Counted from the stretch's first letter, positions 8,892-18,742 are shown. The stretch is DNA of 64,000 nucleotides from JBDSWU01 sp038230395 (GCA_038230395.1 JBBRNI010000004.1:11241-75240), one strand, 5' to 3'. Made by a program: numbers and translations. Notes: generated from the letters alone by a model not told the origin.

Positions 8892-10670
8892 ATGAAACGT
8901 TACGCGACCAAACAAATTCTCATTTTTTACTGGCGCCATGTGCTGCGCTACCCCAAACTACTTGCCGGGCTTTGTATTACTTTGCCAATAACTATTCTGA
9001 TCAATAACTTTTTGCCACCAATCATTCTGGCAAATGTTTTGAGTCGGCTTGGTCGGCATGATTACCAGGCTCATCACATTTGGGCTAGTTTTGGCCCACA
9101 ACTCATTCTGTTTGCCTTGCTAGAACTCAGTGGCGGCATAATTGTCTGGCGTATCGTAGATTATTTCGTATATCATTTAGAGGCTCGTGTTGAACGAGAC
9201 TTAGCTCAAGAAGTCTTTGCCGCTATGATGGATCAGACAGCTGACTTTCATGCCAATAATTTTTCGGGTTCGTTAGTATCGCAAAATACTAAATTATTGG
9301 GCGCCTACATTCGTATGGCTGATGCCACCATTTTCCAAATATCACAATTAACATTTGGTATTATTTTCACGGCTGTAATTCTAATAGATAGAGCACCGCT
9401 GTTTGTAGTTGTGTTACTCTCAATTTCGTTATTCTTCATGTTCACTACGTTCTTCGTGTCACGTCGAGTGCAACGCTTGAGTGCCAAACATGCCGGTCTA
9501 GAAAGCAAGCAAACTGGCTTTGTAGCTGACGCCATAACTAATGTCATGGTTATCAAAAGCTTTGCTCGTGGTCGTTTTGAGACTGCTAACTTCGCTAAAG
9601 CAACAGACGAAACTCATGATAACTTAATGACTATCATGCGGGCGAGCCGGCGTCAGCTCAACTACTTCAATTTTGTGACTGGCTCGATGTCGATTCTGTC
9701 GCTACTGTTCGCGATAATTAGTGTTGTCGACTATAACGCTAACATTGCCACAGTCTTTTTAATCTTTAATTACACTGCCTACGTTATTGGGCAGCTATTC
9801 CAGTTCAGTAATAACACGCTCAAAGCTTTTAACCGCGCTCTAGGTGATGCCAGTGATATGGTCCAAATCCTCAGTAAGCAACCGACTGTTTTAGACCCTA
9901 AGGATCCTGAGAAACTGCGAGTCAAGCAAGGTTCTATTGAGTTCAAAGACGTTACATTTTTACATGATGGAGCTAATCGTGATCTGTTTAAAGATTTAAA
10001 TCTACATATTAAGCATGGTGAAAAAATTGGTTTGGTTGGTCATTCTGGTTCTGGCAAAACAACCTTTACGCGCCTACTACTACGTTTCTCGGACATTAAA
10101 AGTGGTGAAATATTGATAGATGGGCAGAATATTGCCAATATTACGCAGGATGATTTGCACAGTAGTGTCGCCTATGTGCCACAAGAACCATTGCTATTTC
10201 ATCGCAGTATTACTGATAATATTTCCTACGGCAAAGATGGGAGTACCGAACACGAGATACGCTTAGCAGCTAAACGAGCCAACGCCAGCGAGTTCATAGA
10301 TCAACTACCTACGGGCTATGACACGCTAGTTGGTGAACGTGGCGTGAAGCTGTCTGGTGGTCAGCGCCAGCGTATCGCTATTGCCCGCGCGATGCTCAAA
10401 AATGCTCCAATTCTAGTCCTAGACGAAGCAACTTCAGCTCTAGATAGTGAAAGCGAAGTGCTGATTCAAGATGCCTTATGGAAGCTCATGGAAGGTCGCA
10501 CCGCCATTGTCATAGCCCACCGCCTGAGTACTATTCAAAAAATGGATCGCATCATAGTCCTCGATAAAGGTACAATCGTCGAAGAAGGATCACATACTCA
10601 ACTGCTTAAAAACAAATCAACCTACGCTAAACTTTGGGCTCACCAGTCCGGCGGCTTCATAGAGGAGTAA
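8892..10670 (+). CDS. ABC exporter half-transporter (permease-ATPase fusion), subunit 1
   Basis: 592 aa, the usual size for an exporter with an N-terminal six-helix membrane domain and a C-terminal ATPase (MsbA/LmrA type). The ATPase is complete: Walker A GHSGSGKTT, Q-loop YVPQEPLLFHRS, signature LSGGQRQR, Walker B ILVLDEATSALD and switch His in IAHRLST. The substrate cannot be read from sequence; lipid, peptide or drug export are all possible. GGAGG lies 10 nt before the ATG. The second half-transporter follows after 10 bp, so the two very likely form a heterodimer. Both ATP sites look catalytically competent, unlike many heterodimeric exporters that have one degenerate site. Confidence 0.9.
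   Translation: MKRYATKQILIFYWRHVLRYPKLLAGLCITLPITILINNFLPPIILANVLSRLGRHDYQAHHIWASFGPQLILFALLELSGGIIVWRIVDYFVYHLEARVERDLAQEVFAAMMDQTADFHANNFSGSLVSQNTKLLGAYIRMADATIFQISQLTFGIIFTAVILIDRAPLFVVVLLSISLFFMFTTFFVSRRVQRLSAKHAGLESKQTGFVADAITNVMVIKSFARGRFETANFAKATDETHDNLMTIMRASRRQLNYFNFVTGSMSILSLLFAIISVVDYNANIATVFLIFNYTAYVIGQLFQFSNNTLKAFNRALGDASDMVQILSKQPTVLDPKDPEKLRVKQGSIEFKDVTFLHDGANRDLFKDLNLHIKHGEKIGLVGHSGSGKTTFTRLLLRFSDIKSGEILIDGQNIANITQDDLHSSVAYVPQEPLLFHRSITDNISYGKDGSTEHEIRLAAKRANASEFIDQLPTGYDTLVGERGVKLSGGQRQRIAIARAMLKNAPILVLDEATSALDSESEVLIQDALWKLMEGRTAIVIAHRLSTIQKMDRIIVLDKGTIVEEGSHTQLLKNKSTYAKLWAHQSGGFIEE
10635..10663 (+). repeat. 29-bp perfect repeat, copy 1 (3' end of first ABC gene)
   Basis: From tgggctcacc to ttcataga the 29 bases are identical to 12415-12443 at the end of the second ABC gene, including synonymous positions, although the surrounding sequence has diverged. 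It encodes the shared C-terminus WAHQSGGFIE. Confidence 0.9.
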
Positions 10671-10680
10671 ACTAAACATA

Positions 10681-12450
10681 ATGACTTCCGCTACTGACAA
10701 AAAAGCCAACTTGCTAGTTCTTAAACTTTTCTGGAGCTACTGGATGCGTTTTCCGAGAACTTTCATAGGTTGTCTTCTAATGGGGCCGGGCTTTGCCCTG
10801 CAACAGATAATTGCGCCACTGTTTGTAACTATTGGTATAAACCGGCTGATACAACATCAGACTGTTCCAACAAGCACCTTGTTTCTAGCCAGTGCATCGC
10901 TAATTGTAGCCGGCATAATGGGGTACATCATCAACCGTAAGTTTGAGATTGCTCTAGAGTACAAGATGGAAACGGCAATGTACCAAGATATGTTCCGATA
11001 TCTAGTTAATCAAGACTACAACTTCTATGCCGATAATTTTAGTGGTTCGCTAGTTACCCGAGCCAATCGTCTAGTCAAAGCCTACGCCCTGTTTCACTTA
11101 ACGTTCTTCCTCGATATTCAAGGTCAGTTCTGGGTTGTGCTGATTTCACTTGCAATCATGGCTCATTACAGTCTTGGCTTGGCACTAATAGTCGCTACCA
11201 TCTGGCTAGTATGTCTGGCAATAATTGTCATGCTGGTTATTCGGCGTATACCCCTACGCCTGGCTGGCGTCGCTAAGGACACGCAACAAACCGGTGAGTT
11301 AGCTGATATGGTCAGTAACGCGATTGCCGTTAAGACTTTTGCCGCCGAATCACATGAGATAGAGCGTTACGCTAAGGTCAACGCTAAGCGTGCCAAAATT
11401 ATGCTCAAAAGCTGGCAAGTTGCAGTGCGTAACGGTTGGCTCACAGAGAGCATGTGTGCCGCCTTACAAATAACCGTCTTCATTGGTGGAGTTTACTTAG
11501 TGCAAAAGCATGGCTTATCAGTCGCGACTTTCCTACTTTTTCAGCTATATATAATCCGCATTGTTGATAGCTTGCGTAAATCAAGTTTGATTGTTCGGCA
11601 GATTGAGGGCGTATTAAGCGATGGCCAAGAAATGGCTGAATTATTACAAACAGCTCCTCTAATCCAAGACGTAGCTGGCGCGAAAAAGCTCAATGTCACT
11701 AAGGCAGTCATAGAACTTCGTTCTATAGTCTTTAATTATGGTAGCCCTGCCAATAATCAGCAGCTGTTTAATGGCTTGAGCATGAAGCTGTTGAGTGGTG
11801 AAAAGACTGGGTTAGTTGGACCAAGTGGTGGCGGTAAAACAACCATTACAAAACTGCTTCTTCGCTTTGTTGATATTGATGGCGGCCAGATACTGATAGA
11901 CGGACAAGATATTCGTGATGTTACCCAAGCTAGTTTGCGCCAGTCAATTGCCTACGTTCCGCAAGAGCCCTTATTATTCCACCGCTCTATCTTTGAAAAC
12001 ATAGCATACGGTAAACCAGGTGCTTCTGCAGCCGAAGTCCGTGATGCCGCTCACAAGGCCAACGCAGTAGCCTTTATAGATGCCTTACCTCATGGCTTCG
12101 ATACGATCGTTGGAGAACGTGGTGTCAAACTTTCAGGTGGTCAGCGACAACGAGTCGCTATAGCGCGAGCCATCCTTAAGGATGCTCCGATATTAGTCCT
12201 TGATGAAGCGACTTCGGCTCTCGATAGTGAAAGCGAAGTTGCTATACAATCAGCTCTGCAAGAACTTATGAAAGGTCGAACGACATTAGTCATAGCTCAC
12301 CGACTTAGTACTATACAGCGCCTAGATAGAATAATCGTCTTGGATGAGGGCATGATTGTTGAAAACGGTGCCCACCAAACGTTGCTAAAAAATAAAGGTT
12401 TGTACGCCCGGTTATGGGCTCACCAGTCCGGCGGCTTCATAGAAGACTAG
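10681..12450 (+). CDS. ABC exporter half-transporter, subunit 2
   Basis: 589 aa, paralogous to the preceding gene along its whole length. Six membrane helices are followed by a complete ATPase: Walker A GPSGGGKTT, YVPQEPLLFHRS, LSGGQRQR, ILVLDEATSALD and IAHRLST. A GGAG lies shortly before the ATG, overlapping the end of the first gene. The C-terminal 10 residues match the partner exactly, even at the DNA level. It is convergent with rplY, with only 15 bp between the stops. Confidence 0.9.
   Translation: MTSATDKKANLLVLKLFWSYWMRFPRTFIGCLLMGPGFALQQIIAPLFVTIGINRLIQHQTVPTSTLFLASASLIVAGIMGYIINRKFEIALEYKMETAMYQDMFRYLVNQDYNFYADNFSGSLVTRANRLVKAYALFHLTFFLDIQGQFWVVLISLAIMAHYSLGLALIVATIWLVCLAIIVMLVIRRIPLRLAGVAKDTQQTGELADMVSNAIAVKTFAAESHEIERYAKVNAKRAKIMLKSWQVAVRNGWLTESMCAALQITVFIGGVYLVQKHGLSVATFLLFQLYIIRIVDSLRKSSLIVRQIEGVLSDGQEMAELLQTAPLIQDVAGAKKLNVTKAVIELRSIVFNYGSPANNQQLFNGLSMKLLSGEKTGLVGPSGGGKTTITKLLLRFVDIDGGQILIDGQDIRDVTQASLRQSIAYVPQEPLLFHRSIFENIAYGKPGASAAEVRDAAHKANAVAFIDALPHGFDTIVGERGVKLSGGQRQRVAIARAILKDAPILVLDEATSALDSESEVAIQSALQELMKGRTTLVIAHRLSTIQRLDRIIVLDEGMIVENGAHQTLLKNKGLYARLWAHQSGGFIED
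12415..12443 (+). repeat. 29-bp perfect repeat, copy 2 (3' end of second ABC gene)
   Basis: Identical to 10635-10663. The match covers the last codons of the two paralogous ABC genes and stops a few bases before each stop codon. Confidence 0.9.
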
Positions 12451-12465
12451 GGCTTGATTAAGTAC

Positions 12466-13194
12466 CTATTCGCTTTTTTGCTCAGCTTGTTTTTTGCTAC
12501 CAGATTTGCCTTCATCGCTTTGGCTATCATCCTCGCTAGCATCAGTTCCATCTTCTGAATCCACAATTACAGCATCGGCTGGGTCTGCGTCACCACCTGC
12601 AGCGTCATTAGCTGCGGCTAAGGCACTCGGTTCGTAGACAGTAGCAATGGCATGATCGGCATCGACTTTTACAATCACACCTTCGGGGATTACCAGGTCA
12701 GCGACAGTGGCATGATCACCAACTTCAATCAATTTTTCGGCGTTGTAATACAATACGTCTGGAAGTTTACTGGCGATGGCTTCGACATTTACTGCATCGA
12801 GTTGGCTCAGAACCATTAAGCCAGCACGTTCGGCGGGAGAGGATTCATTACCTTCATCATACTGTGGATGAATTGGGATTTCGGCTTCTACTTTTTCGGT
12901 AGCGCTGACAGCGTTAAATACTATGTGCGTCAGTAGGTGCTTCTTTGGATCAAAACTAGCATCTTTAATTAGCGCCGTATACTTTTTGGCACCGAGGGTT
13001 AGTGAGACTGGGTGGTGCTTGCCCGCGGTCTGCCAAACTTTAAAAAGTGGCACAAAACCAGCCTGGACGTTAATAGACGGTTTGCCGTGATCATGAATGA
13101 CCGCAGGCAGAATGCCTTCTTTGCGGAGATGTTTCACCTCTTTGCCAGTAACTTCACGGACGTCGAGGGTTAATGCGATGGTATCTTTGGACAT
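12466..13194 (-). CDS. rplY: 50S ribosomal protein bL25 (TL5/CTC type)
   Basis: 242 aa. The first ~90 residues form the 5S rRNA-binding L25 domain (LDVREVTGKEVKHLRKEGIL, PAVIHDHGKPSINV). Residues ~95-185 are the second TL5/CTC beta domain (VEAEIPIHPQYDEGNESSPA, DVLYYNAEKLIEVGDHATVA). The final ~50 residues are a strongly acidic, low-complexity tail, a common variable extension. A perfect Shine-Dalgarno AAGGAGAT lies 11 nt before the ATG. It is transcribed divergently from the DedA gene and converges with the ABC exporter. Confidence 0.93.
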   Translation of the reverse strand: MSKDTIALTLDVREVTGKEVKHLRKEGILPAVIHDHGKPSINVQAGFVPLFKVWQTAGKHHPVSLTLGAKKYTALIKDASFDPKKHLLTHIVFNAVSATEKVEAEIPIHPQYDEGNESSPAERAGLMVLSQLDAVNVEAIASKLPDVLYYNAEKLIEVGDHATVADLVIPEGVIVKVDADHAIATVYEPSALAAANDAAGGDADPADAVIVDSEDGTDASEDDSQSDEGKSGSKKQAEQKSE

Positions 13195-13320
13195 AAACAG
13201 GGATCTCCTTAATGAGCCTTATCAGCTATGCAAGCTTTTGGTCTAGGAGAATCATTATAACAGATTACAGCGAGCCCGTCGACTGGACGAATCACGTTCT
13301 GACATATAAGCTTAGCGCAG

Positions 13321-13950
13321 ATGTTTAACGTGTCACATATTATTCAGTCAGGCGGCCTATTTTTGCTAGGCGGTTTCCTATTCGCCGAAGTTGGCTTATT
13401 CCTTGGATTTTTCTTGCCAGGCGACACTTTAGTTATTGCCGCTGGCGTCTACGCCAAGCAAGGCAAACTATCGATTGCTTCAGTGTTACTAGTCTCAGCA
13501 GTTGCTGCTATCGCCGGTGATAGCCTCGGGTATTATATAGGCCGCCGGCTTGGCCCAAGTGTATTCAACAAAAAGGATAGTATTCTCTTCCGCCCTGACC
13601 ATATTAGCCAAGCTAACCGGTTTTTTGAAAAATACGGTGCTAAAACACTGTTAGTATCGCATTTTATCGCTATTGTCAGAAGTTTTGTGCCACTACTTGC
13701 TGGGGTTGGCGATATGCCATACAAAAAGTTTTTAGCCTACAACATAACTGGTGACATAATTTGGGCACTGACTGTTGGCTTGCTTGGCTATTATGTAGGT
13801 AGTCGTATCCCAAATATCGATAAATACATTATTACTGGTCTGGCTTTTGTGATTGTCATTACGCTGCTTCCAACTCTGTATCACCTAATTAAGATTCAAC
13901 TACGTAAACGCCGCGAAACTGCCTCTACTGTTAAAAAATCAGACAAGTAA
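13321..13950 (+). CDS. DedA family membrane protein
   Basis: 209 aa with the VTT/DedA fold, a family linked to lipid flipping and membrane homeostasis. The start reads FLLGGFLFAEVGLFLGFFLP and continues with GDTLVIAAG, the family's characteristic Glu plus GDT motif. Later motifs IAGDSLGYYIGRRLG and HFIAIVRSFVPLLAGVGDMP contain the conserved Arg in a membrane segment. A final helix and basic tail (LRKRRET) follow. The ATG has no Shine-Dalgarno; TATAAG lies 10 nt upstream, so the leader is very short. The 126-bp gap to uvrA, convergent, holds one 7-bp hairpin at 14012-14033 without a T-tract. Confidence 0.9.
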   Translation: MFNVSHIIQSGGLFLLGGFLFAEVGLFLGFFLPGDTLVIAAGVYAKQGKLSIASVLLVSAVAAIAGDSLGYYIGRRLGPSVFNKKDSILFRPDHISQANRFFEKYGAKTLLVSHFIAIVRSFVPLLAGVGDMPYKKFLAYNITGDIIWALTVGLLGYYVGSRIPNIDKYIITGLAFVIVITLLPTLYHLIKIQLRKRRETASTVKKSDK

Positions 13951-14076
13951 GCGTGTAAATATCAATATACACCTGCGTTTAGGCGGTATACCAACATATA
14001 AAGAACTACGCTGCAGATTGATCCACGGCAATCTGATAAAAATAAGTTATTATTATGTGGCAAATTTAAGAAATTA

Positions 14077-16887
14077 TTAAAGCATACCCTTCAGGAACTG
14101 ACCAGTGTATGAGCTAGTGATTTTGGCTACTTGCTCGGGCGTGCCTTCCGCCACAATTTGTCCACCGGCGCTGCCACCCTCTGGGCCCATATCAATAAGC
14201 CAATCGGCGTTCTTTATGACATCAAGGTTGTGCTCAATCACTACCATGCTATTGCCAGTGTCGACCAAGGCGTGCAGCATTCCAAGTAGTTTTTCGACAT
14301 CCGCCATGTGTAATCCAGTTGTTGGCTCATCAAGAATGTATAGAGTACGTCCGGTTGGGCGGCGTGATAATTCAGAAGCTAATTTAATGCGCTGCGCTTC
14401 GCCTCCACTGAGCTGCGTTGCAGGCTGACCAAGACTAATATAACCTAAACCAACGTCTACCAGTGTTTGTAGCTTACGCGCGATAGCCGGGTTATTACCA
14501 AAGAATTCTAGAGCCTGCTCGCAGTTTAGACCTAGCACATCACTAATGGTCTTACCCTTATAATGTATTTCCAGAGCTTCACGATTGTAACGCTTGCCCT
14601 GACAAACCTCACAGGGCACGTAGACGTCCGGCAAAAAGTGCATTTCGATCTTGATGATGCCATCACCTGCACAGTTTTCACAGCGACCACCCCTAACATT
14701 AAAGCTAAAGCGGCCAGCGCTGTAGCCACGGAGCTTGGCTTCGGGCATCTGAGCAAACAGTTCTCGAATTGGAGTAAACAGTCCGGTATAAGTTGCTGGA
14801 TTGGAACGTGGCGTGCGGCCAATTGGACTCTGATCGATGATGATGGCTTTGTCGAGTTGCTTGATGCCCTCGATATCATCGTGTTTGCCTGGAACGGTAC
14901 TAGCTCGGTGTAAACGAGCCAGTAATTCTTTGGCCAAAATATCATTAATCAAGCTTGATTTACCCGACCCGCTAACACCCGACACGACTACTAATTCGCC
15001 AAGTGGGATCCGGACGTCAAGGTTACGCAAGTTGTTTTCACGAGCATTACGGATAACCAGCTCTTTACCATTACCAGTCCGACGTTTTTTGGGGACAGCA
15101 ATTTTACGCCGTCCTGATAGGTAAGCCCCTGTAACGCTATTTTTATTGGCTATGACCTCTTCTGGAGTACCACTGGCCACTACTTTTCCACCATGAATAC
15201 CGGCGCCTGGGCCAATATCAAGCAGCCAGTCAGCCGTACGAATGGTTTCTTCATCATGCTCGACGACGATTACTGTGTTCCCCAGGTTTTTAAGATGTTT
15301 GAGCGTACGAATTAAGCGCTCATTGTCGCGCTGGTGCAGGCCAATACTGGGCTCATCAAGCACATAAAGCACCCCTTGTAAGCCAGAACCAATCTGTGTA
15401 GCTAAACGTATACGTTGGGCCTCGCCGCCACTCAGGGTTGTAGCGCCCCGTAGCAAATTAAGATAGTTGAGTCCGACATCTTGCAAAAACTGTAACCGAG
15501 CTCCAATTTCTTTCAAAATTAGTACCGCAATTTTGGCTTCTCGGGCATCAAGCTTGAGACTATTAAACCAAACTAGCGCATCATCAATTGATAGGCTACA
15601 CACATCCATAATCGATTCACTGCCAACAGTTATTGCCAAAACCTCAGGTTTAAGACGTCGGCCTTGGCAGGCATGACAAGGCTTTTCTTGCATGAAGCGT
15701 TCTATGTCACGGCGAATAAAATCACTGTCCGTTTCTTTGTGACGGCGCTCCAGATTATTAACTACGCCTTCGTAAGTAGTGTCGAATGATCTGCCCAGGC
15801 CCAAAGCAAGTTTATAAGTGTCTTTGCCAGTTCCGTACATCACTAAGTTAATCTGAGCAGCCGTTAATTCACTTGTCGGTACATGCAAACTAAATTTGTA
15901 CTTTTCGGCGACGGCTTGCAGTTTTTTCATGTACCAATTATCGACATTAATCCGGTTATACGGTCGAATCGCCCCCTCCGCGATCGTCAGGTTACCATTC
16001 GGGATCACTAGTTCAGGGTCAACTTCTAGTCTTGAGCCAAGGCCAGTACAAACCGGGCAGGCGCCGTTTGGTGAATTAAAACTAAAGGTCCGTGGTTCGA
16101 GCTCTGGGATGCTAATTTCTGGGTGTTGTGGGCACGCGTACATCAGGCTATAGGTCCAAGTTTCTTCACTATCAGCATCAAGGATTACTACTTTGCCCTC
16201 GGCAACTTCTAAAGCTTGCTCAATAGACTGAACTAAGCGGCTGGCACTGTCCTCGTCGTTAACCACTCGGTCAACAACAATTTCAACACGGTGTCGGTAG
16301 GCTTTATCGAGCGTTGGGAATTCATCTAGAGCATAGACGACGCCATCAACTCGCGCACGAGCAAAACCGGCTCGTTGAAACTGCTCTGGGATGTGCTCAA
16401 AAGCACCTTTTTTATCAATTACTACTGGCGCTAACACCATCAAGCGCTTCCCAGAGGTAGTGGCGTTTATTTGATCGACAATACCAGTAGTTGTCTGCCG
16501 AACAACCGGGCTGCCATCAACTGGGCAATGTGGCACGCCAATGCGAGCATAAAGTAATCGCAAATAATCATAAATCTCTGTAACCGTGGCGACAGTGGAA
16601 CGAGGGTTCCGTGAGGTCGATTTCTGATCGATCGAAATCGCTGGCGATAAACCATCAATTTGATCAACATCAGGCTTTTCCATGAGTCCCAAGAATTGGC
16701 GGGCGTAACTGGATAGTGACTCTACATATCTCCGCTGACCTTCAGCATAGATGGTATCAAAGGCCAGGCTCGACTTACCTGACCCACTAAGGCCGGTAAT
16801 GACAACTAGCTGATTCCGCGGTAACGTGACATCAATATTCTGTAAATTGTGTTCTCGGGCACCTTTAACTACTATTTGATCTGCCAT
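14077..16887 (-). CDS. uvrA: UvrABC system protein A (excinuclease ATPase)
   Basis: 936 aa, full length. UvrA is the DNA-damage-recognition ATPase of nucleotide excision repair. Both ABC modules are visible: N-terminal Walker A GLSGSGKSSLAFDT with Walker B-side LYVLDEPSIGLHQ, and C-terminal GVSGSGKSSLIND with LYILDEPTTGLHM. Signature motifs are TTLSGGEAQRIRLA and TQLSGGEAQRIKLA. Zinc cysteines appear in ACPVCTGLG, CHACQGRRL and CENCAGDG...CEVCQGKRYN. A strong AGGAGG precedes the ATG by about 14 nt. TATAAT at 16933-16938 is a likely -10. No canonical LexA box was found in the promoter. Confidence 0.97.
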   Translation of the reverse strand: MADQIVVKGAREHNLQNIDVTLPRNQLVVITGLSGSGKSSLAFDTIYAEGQRRYVESLSSYARQFLGLMEKPDVDQIDGLSPAISIDQKSTSRNPRSTVATVTEIYDYLRLLYARIGVPHCPVDGSPVVRQTTTGIVDQINATTSGKRLMVLAPVVIDKKGAFEHIPEQFQRAGFARARVDGVVYALDEFPTLDKAYRHRVEIVVDRVVNDEDSASRLVQSIEQALEVAEGKVVILDADSEETWTYSLMYACPQHPEISIPELEPRTFSFNSPNGACPVCTGLGSRLEVDPELVIPNGNLTIAEGAIRPYNRINVDNWYMKKLQAVAEKYKFSLHVPTSELTAAQINLVMYGTGKDTYKLALGLGRSFDTTYEGVVNNLERRHKETDSDFIRRDIERFMQEKPCHACQGRRLKPEVLAITVGSESIMDVCSLSIDDALVWFNSLKLDAREAKIAVLILKEIGARLQFLQDVGLNYLNLLRGATTLSGGEAQRIRLATQIGSGLQGVLYVLDEPSIGLHQRDNERLIRTLKHLKNLGNTVIVVEHDEETIRTADWLLDIGPGAGIHGGKVVASGTPEEVIANKNSVTGAYLSGRRKIAVPKKRRTGNGKELVIRNARENNLRNLDVRIPLGELVVVSGVSGSGKSSLINDILAKELLARLHRASTVPGKHDDIEGIKQLDKAIIIDQSPIGRTPRSNPATYTGLFTPIRELFAQMPEAKLRGYSAGRFSFNVRGGRCENCAGDGIIKIEMHFLPDVYVPCEVCQGKRYNREALEIHYKGKTISDVLGLNCEQALEFFGNNPAIARKLQTLVDVGLGYISLGQPATQLSGGEAQRIKLASELSRRPTGRTLYILDEPTTGLHMADVEKLLGMLHALVDTGNSMVVIEHNLDVIKNADWLIDMGPEGGSAGGQIVAEGTPEQVAKITSSYTGQFLKGML

Positions 16888-16932
16888 AAATGTCGCTGTA
16901 AGCCTCCTGTAAACATGCGGTTCGGTCGCTGT

Positions 16933-16938
16933 ATTATA
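16933..16938 (-). promoter_or_regulatory. -10 box of uvrA promoter
   Basis: TATAAT on the minus strand, 46 nt before the uvrA ATG; the -35 match 17 bp upstream (TGGAAT) is weak. Confidence 0.5.
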
Positions 16939-17027
16939 CAGAAGATTCGAGTATTATTCCAGACAATCTCGACACCGATTAGTGATCTGCCCTGCAAAGC
17001 ACAAGCATAAGCACCAATAGAATATTA

Positions 17028-17055
17028 TTGACGTTCGAGCAATTAAGTGTATAAT
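17028..17055 (+). promoter_or_regulatory. promoter TTGACG-N16-TATAAT
   Basis: -35 TTGACG at 17028-17033 and -10 TATAAT at 17050-17055 are separated by 16 bp, a near-consensus sigma-70-type promoter for the small membrane-protein gene at 17101. A hairpin CACTGA / TCAGTG with a 5-nt loop (17068-17084) lies in the short leader just before the Shine-Dalgarno. Confidence 0.8.
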
Positions 17056-17100
17056 GCGTCTCAAATCCACTGAATTAATCAGTGAAGTAAGAGGCACCAA

Positions 17101-17319
17101 ATGGATAAGTTTTTCGTTCTCGGCATCGTTCCAGGAACTAACATTCAAATCACGTTTCAGGTATGGCTACAGCTAGTAGCTGTGTTTTTAGGCTTTGTCA
17201 TTATCAGCATTGTTACAGTTAATGTGTACCGATTCTTCAAATACACTAATGAACTATTAGTGCCTGCACCAATTCGTACGCACATACATGCTACTCAGTT
17301 GCATCAGCGGGTACGATAG
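17101..17319 (+). CDS. small membrane protein, 72 aa
   Basis: One clear transmembrane helix (VWLQLVAVFLGFVIISIVTV, about 22-43), a short hydrophobic N-terminus and a basic tail. No family recognised. Support for it being real: a near-consensus promoter, a short leader and a Shine-Dalgarno-like AAGAGG 8 nt before the ATG. Its last 29 bp overlap the end of the convergent exonuclease I gene on the other strand. Function unknown; the strong promoter suggests it is well expressed. Confidence 0.65.
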   Translation: MDKFFVLGIVPGTNIQITFQVWLQLVAVFLGFVIISIVTVNVYRFFKYTNELLVPAPIRTHIHATQLHQRVR

Positions 17320-18742
17320 ACTGTCCGTACAGCTGTAATTCTTCTAGCAAGTATTTCTTTTCATCGGATAGTTTTTCGTCAGCGCCAAGTTCACCTAATC
17401 GCTTGAAGAACTTGGCTAGTTTACTGGACTGATCGCCGGCAAATACCTGGTTATGACAGAACTCATCCCAGGCCGCACGCTCTTCGCTAGTTAGTAACTG
17501 CGGATAGTTGCGGGCTTTGTACAAAGGCAGCAAACTAGTTAAGCGCTCGTCACTAAAGATAAAGGCTGATGGGTTAAGCTGCTCGCCCTCTGATGAGCGT
17601 ACAGCACGCATTGTCTGCTTATCGCCTGGGCCAAAAAAGCCATCATATAGTCGCTCATCGACAGTTGCTTGGTTATCTACGAGGTACGTCTGCTCACGTT
17701 CAGTGTCTGAGCGCTTCATAATTTCCATGATCTTGACGGTAAATTCAGCTTGATGAGCTTTTAGCAGCGCGAGGTTTTTGCTTATAGTGTCGAGGGTCAG
17801 ATCAATCCGGGCTTGTGTCTCGGGGTCTTTGATAACACCAAGCGGTGCTACCGCCGGACAGTGATTGGTCTTTAGAGTCTTCACGGGCAGGCGCAACACA
17901 TCTGGATCTTTAGTGTACTTCCAGGCTTCGGCTAGCTCATCAACCGACATATTTAGGAATGGCGTCGGATCGTGGCGCAGGTCGTAGACTACCTCATCAC
18001 GTTGATTTGGGTTCCTGCCAAGCCAGTATGCAGCCGAAGTGTGCTGTTTTACTGAAGGATATTTGCCGCTACTATAAATGAAGGGCTCACCTCGTTCGAT
18101 CAGCTCGGATACAGCTTTTTTACTGCGATAATTGAGTAAATGCTCGAATAATTTAGGCTGCTTACTTTTGATAAGTTTAGCGACAGCGATGGTGGCAAGT
18201 ACGTCGTTGAGCGCGTCATGGGCATGCGCGTGGTCGAGCTTATTAACTTTCGTTAAAAACTCTAGCCTATTGGTTGGCTTGCCATCAGGCGCGAATGGCC
18301 ATTCAATGCCATCTGGCCTTAGCGCCCGGGTCATCCGCACCACGTCTAATATATCCCAGCGAGAGCAGCCATCAACCCACTGCCATTCATACGGATCGTA
18401 GAAGTTACGGTAGTGTAAAAAGCGCATAAACTCATCATCAAAACGCACGCTGTTATAGCCAACAAAAATCGTGTCCGGCTGGACTACTTCGTCATAGAAA
18501 AACTTAAGGAATTCAGCCTCGGTGTAGCCGTCAACCAACGTCTGCTGCGGCGTGATCCCGGTGATCATAATCGCGTCCGGCTCTGGAACGACGTCCGGTG
18601 TCAGCTTAATCATTTCGTTGACCGGCTCGCCGATTGGATTTAGATCCATGTCAGTGCGCTGCCCAGCAAACTGCATAATCCGCGCCGAGCGCGAACTAAT
18701 CCCTGAGGTTTCTAAGTCATAAAAGAAAAAACTGGCCGCCAT
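17291..18742 (-). CDS. sbcB: exodeoxyribonuclease I (SbcB family)
   Basis: 483 aa, close to the length of E. coli exonuclease I, which degrades single-stranded DNA 3' to 5'. The DEDD nuclease residues are present: FFFYDLETSG (Asp and Glu of ExoI), GYNSVRFDDEFM (ExoII) and HDALNDVLAT (ExoIII). Family features further on include VDGCSRWDILDVVRMTRALR and the SH3-like/helical C-terminal part (DPTPFLNMSVDELAEA). GGGAGG lies 3 nt before the ATG, tighter than usual. The 3' end overlaps the small membrane-protein gene by 29 bp. Confidence 0.9.
   Translation of the reverse strand: MAASFFFYDLETSGISSRSARIMQFAGQRTDMDLNPIGEPVNEMIKLTPDVVPEPDAIMITGITPQQTLVDGYTEAEFLKFFYDEVVQPDTIFVGYNSVRFDDEFMRFLHYRNFYDPYEWQWVDGCSRWDILDVVRMTRALRPDGIEWPFAPDGKPTNRLEFLTKVNKLDHAHAHDALNDVLATIAVAKLIKSKQPKLFEHLLNYRSKKAVSELIERGEPFIYSSGKYPSVKQHTSAAYWLGRNPNQRDEVVYDLRHDPTPFLNMSVDELAEAWKYTKDPDVLRLPVKTLKTNHCPAVAPLGVIKDPETQARIDLTLDTISKNLALLKAHQAEFTVKIMEIMKRSDTEREQTYLVDNQATVDERLYDGFFGPGDKQTMRAVRSSEGEQLNPSAFIFSDERLTSLLPLYKARNYPQLLTSEERAAWDEFCHNQVFAGDQSSKLAKFFKRLGELGADEKLSDEKKYLLEELQLYGQSIVPADATE

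Noticed and set aside
14012..14033. Hairpin CAGATTG / CAATCTG between dedA and uvrA as a bidirectional terminator
   Set aside because: Neither strand has a T-tract after the stem.
16888..16932. Possible actinobacterial-type LexA (SOS) box in front of uvrA
   Set aside because: CGAAC and GTTT occur but with 5 bp between them instead of 4, and the right half is incomplete.
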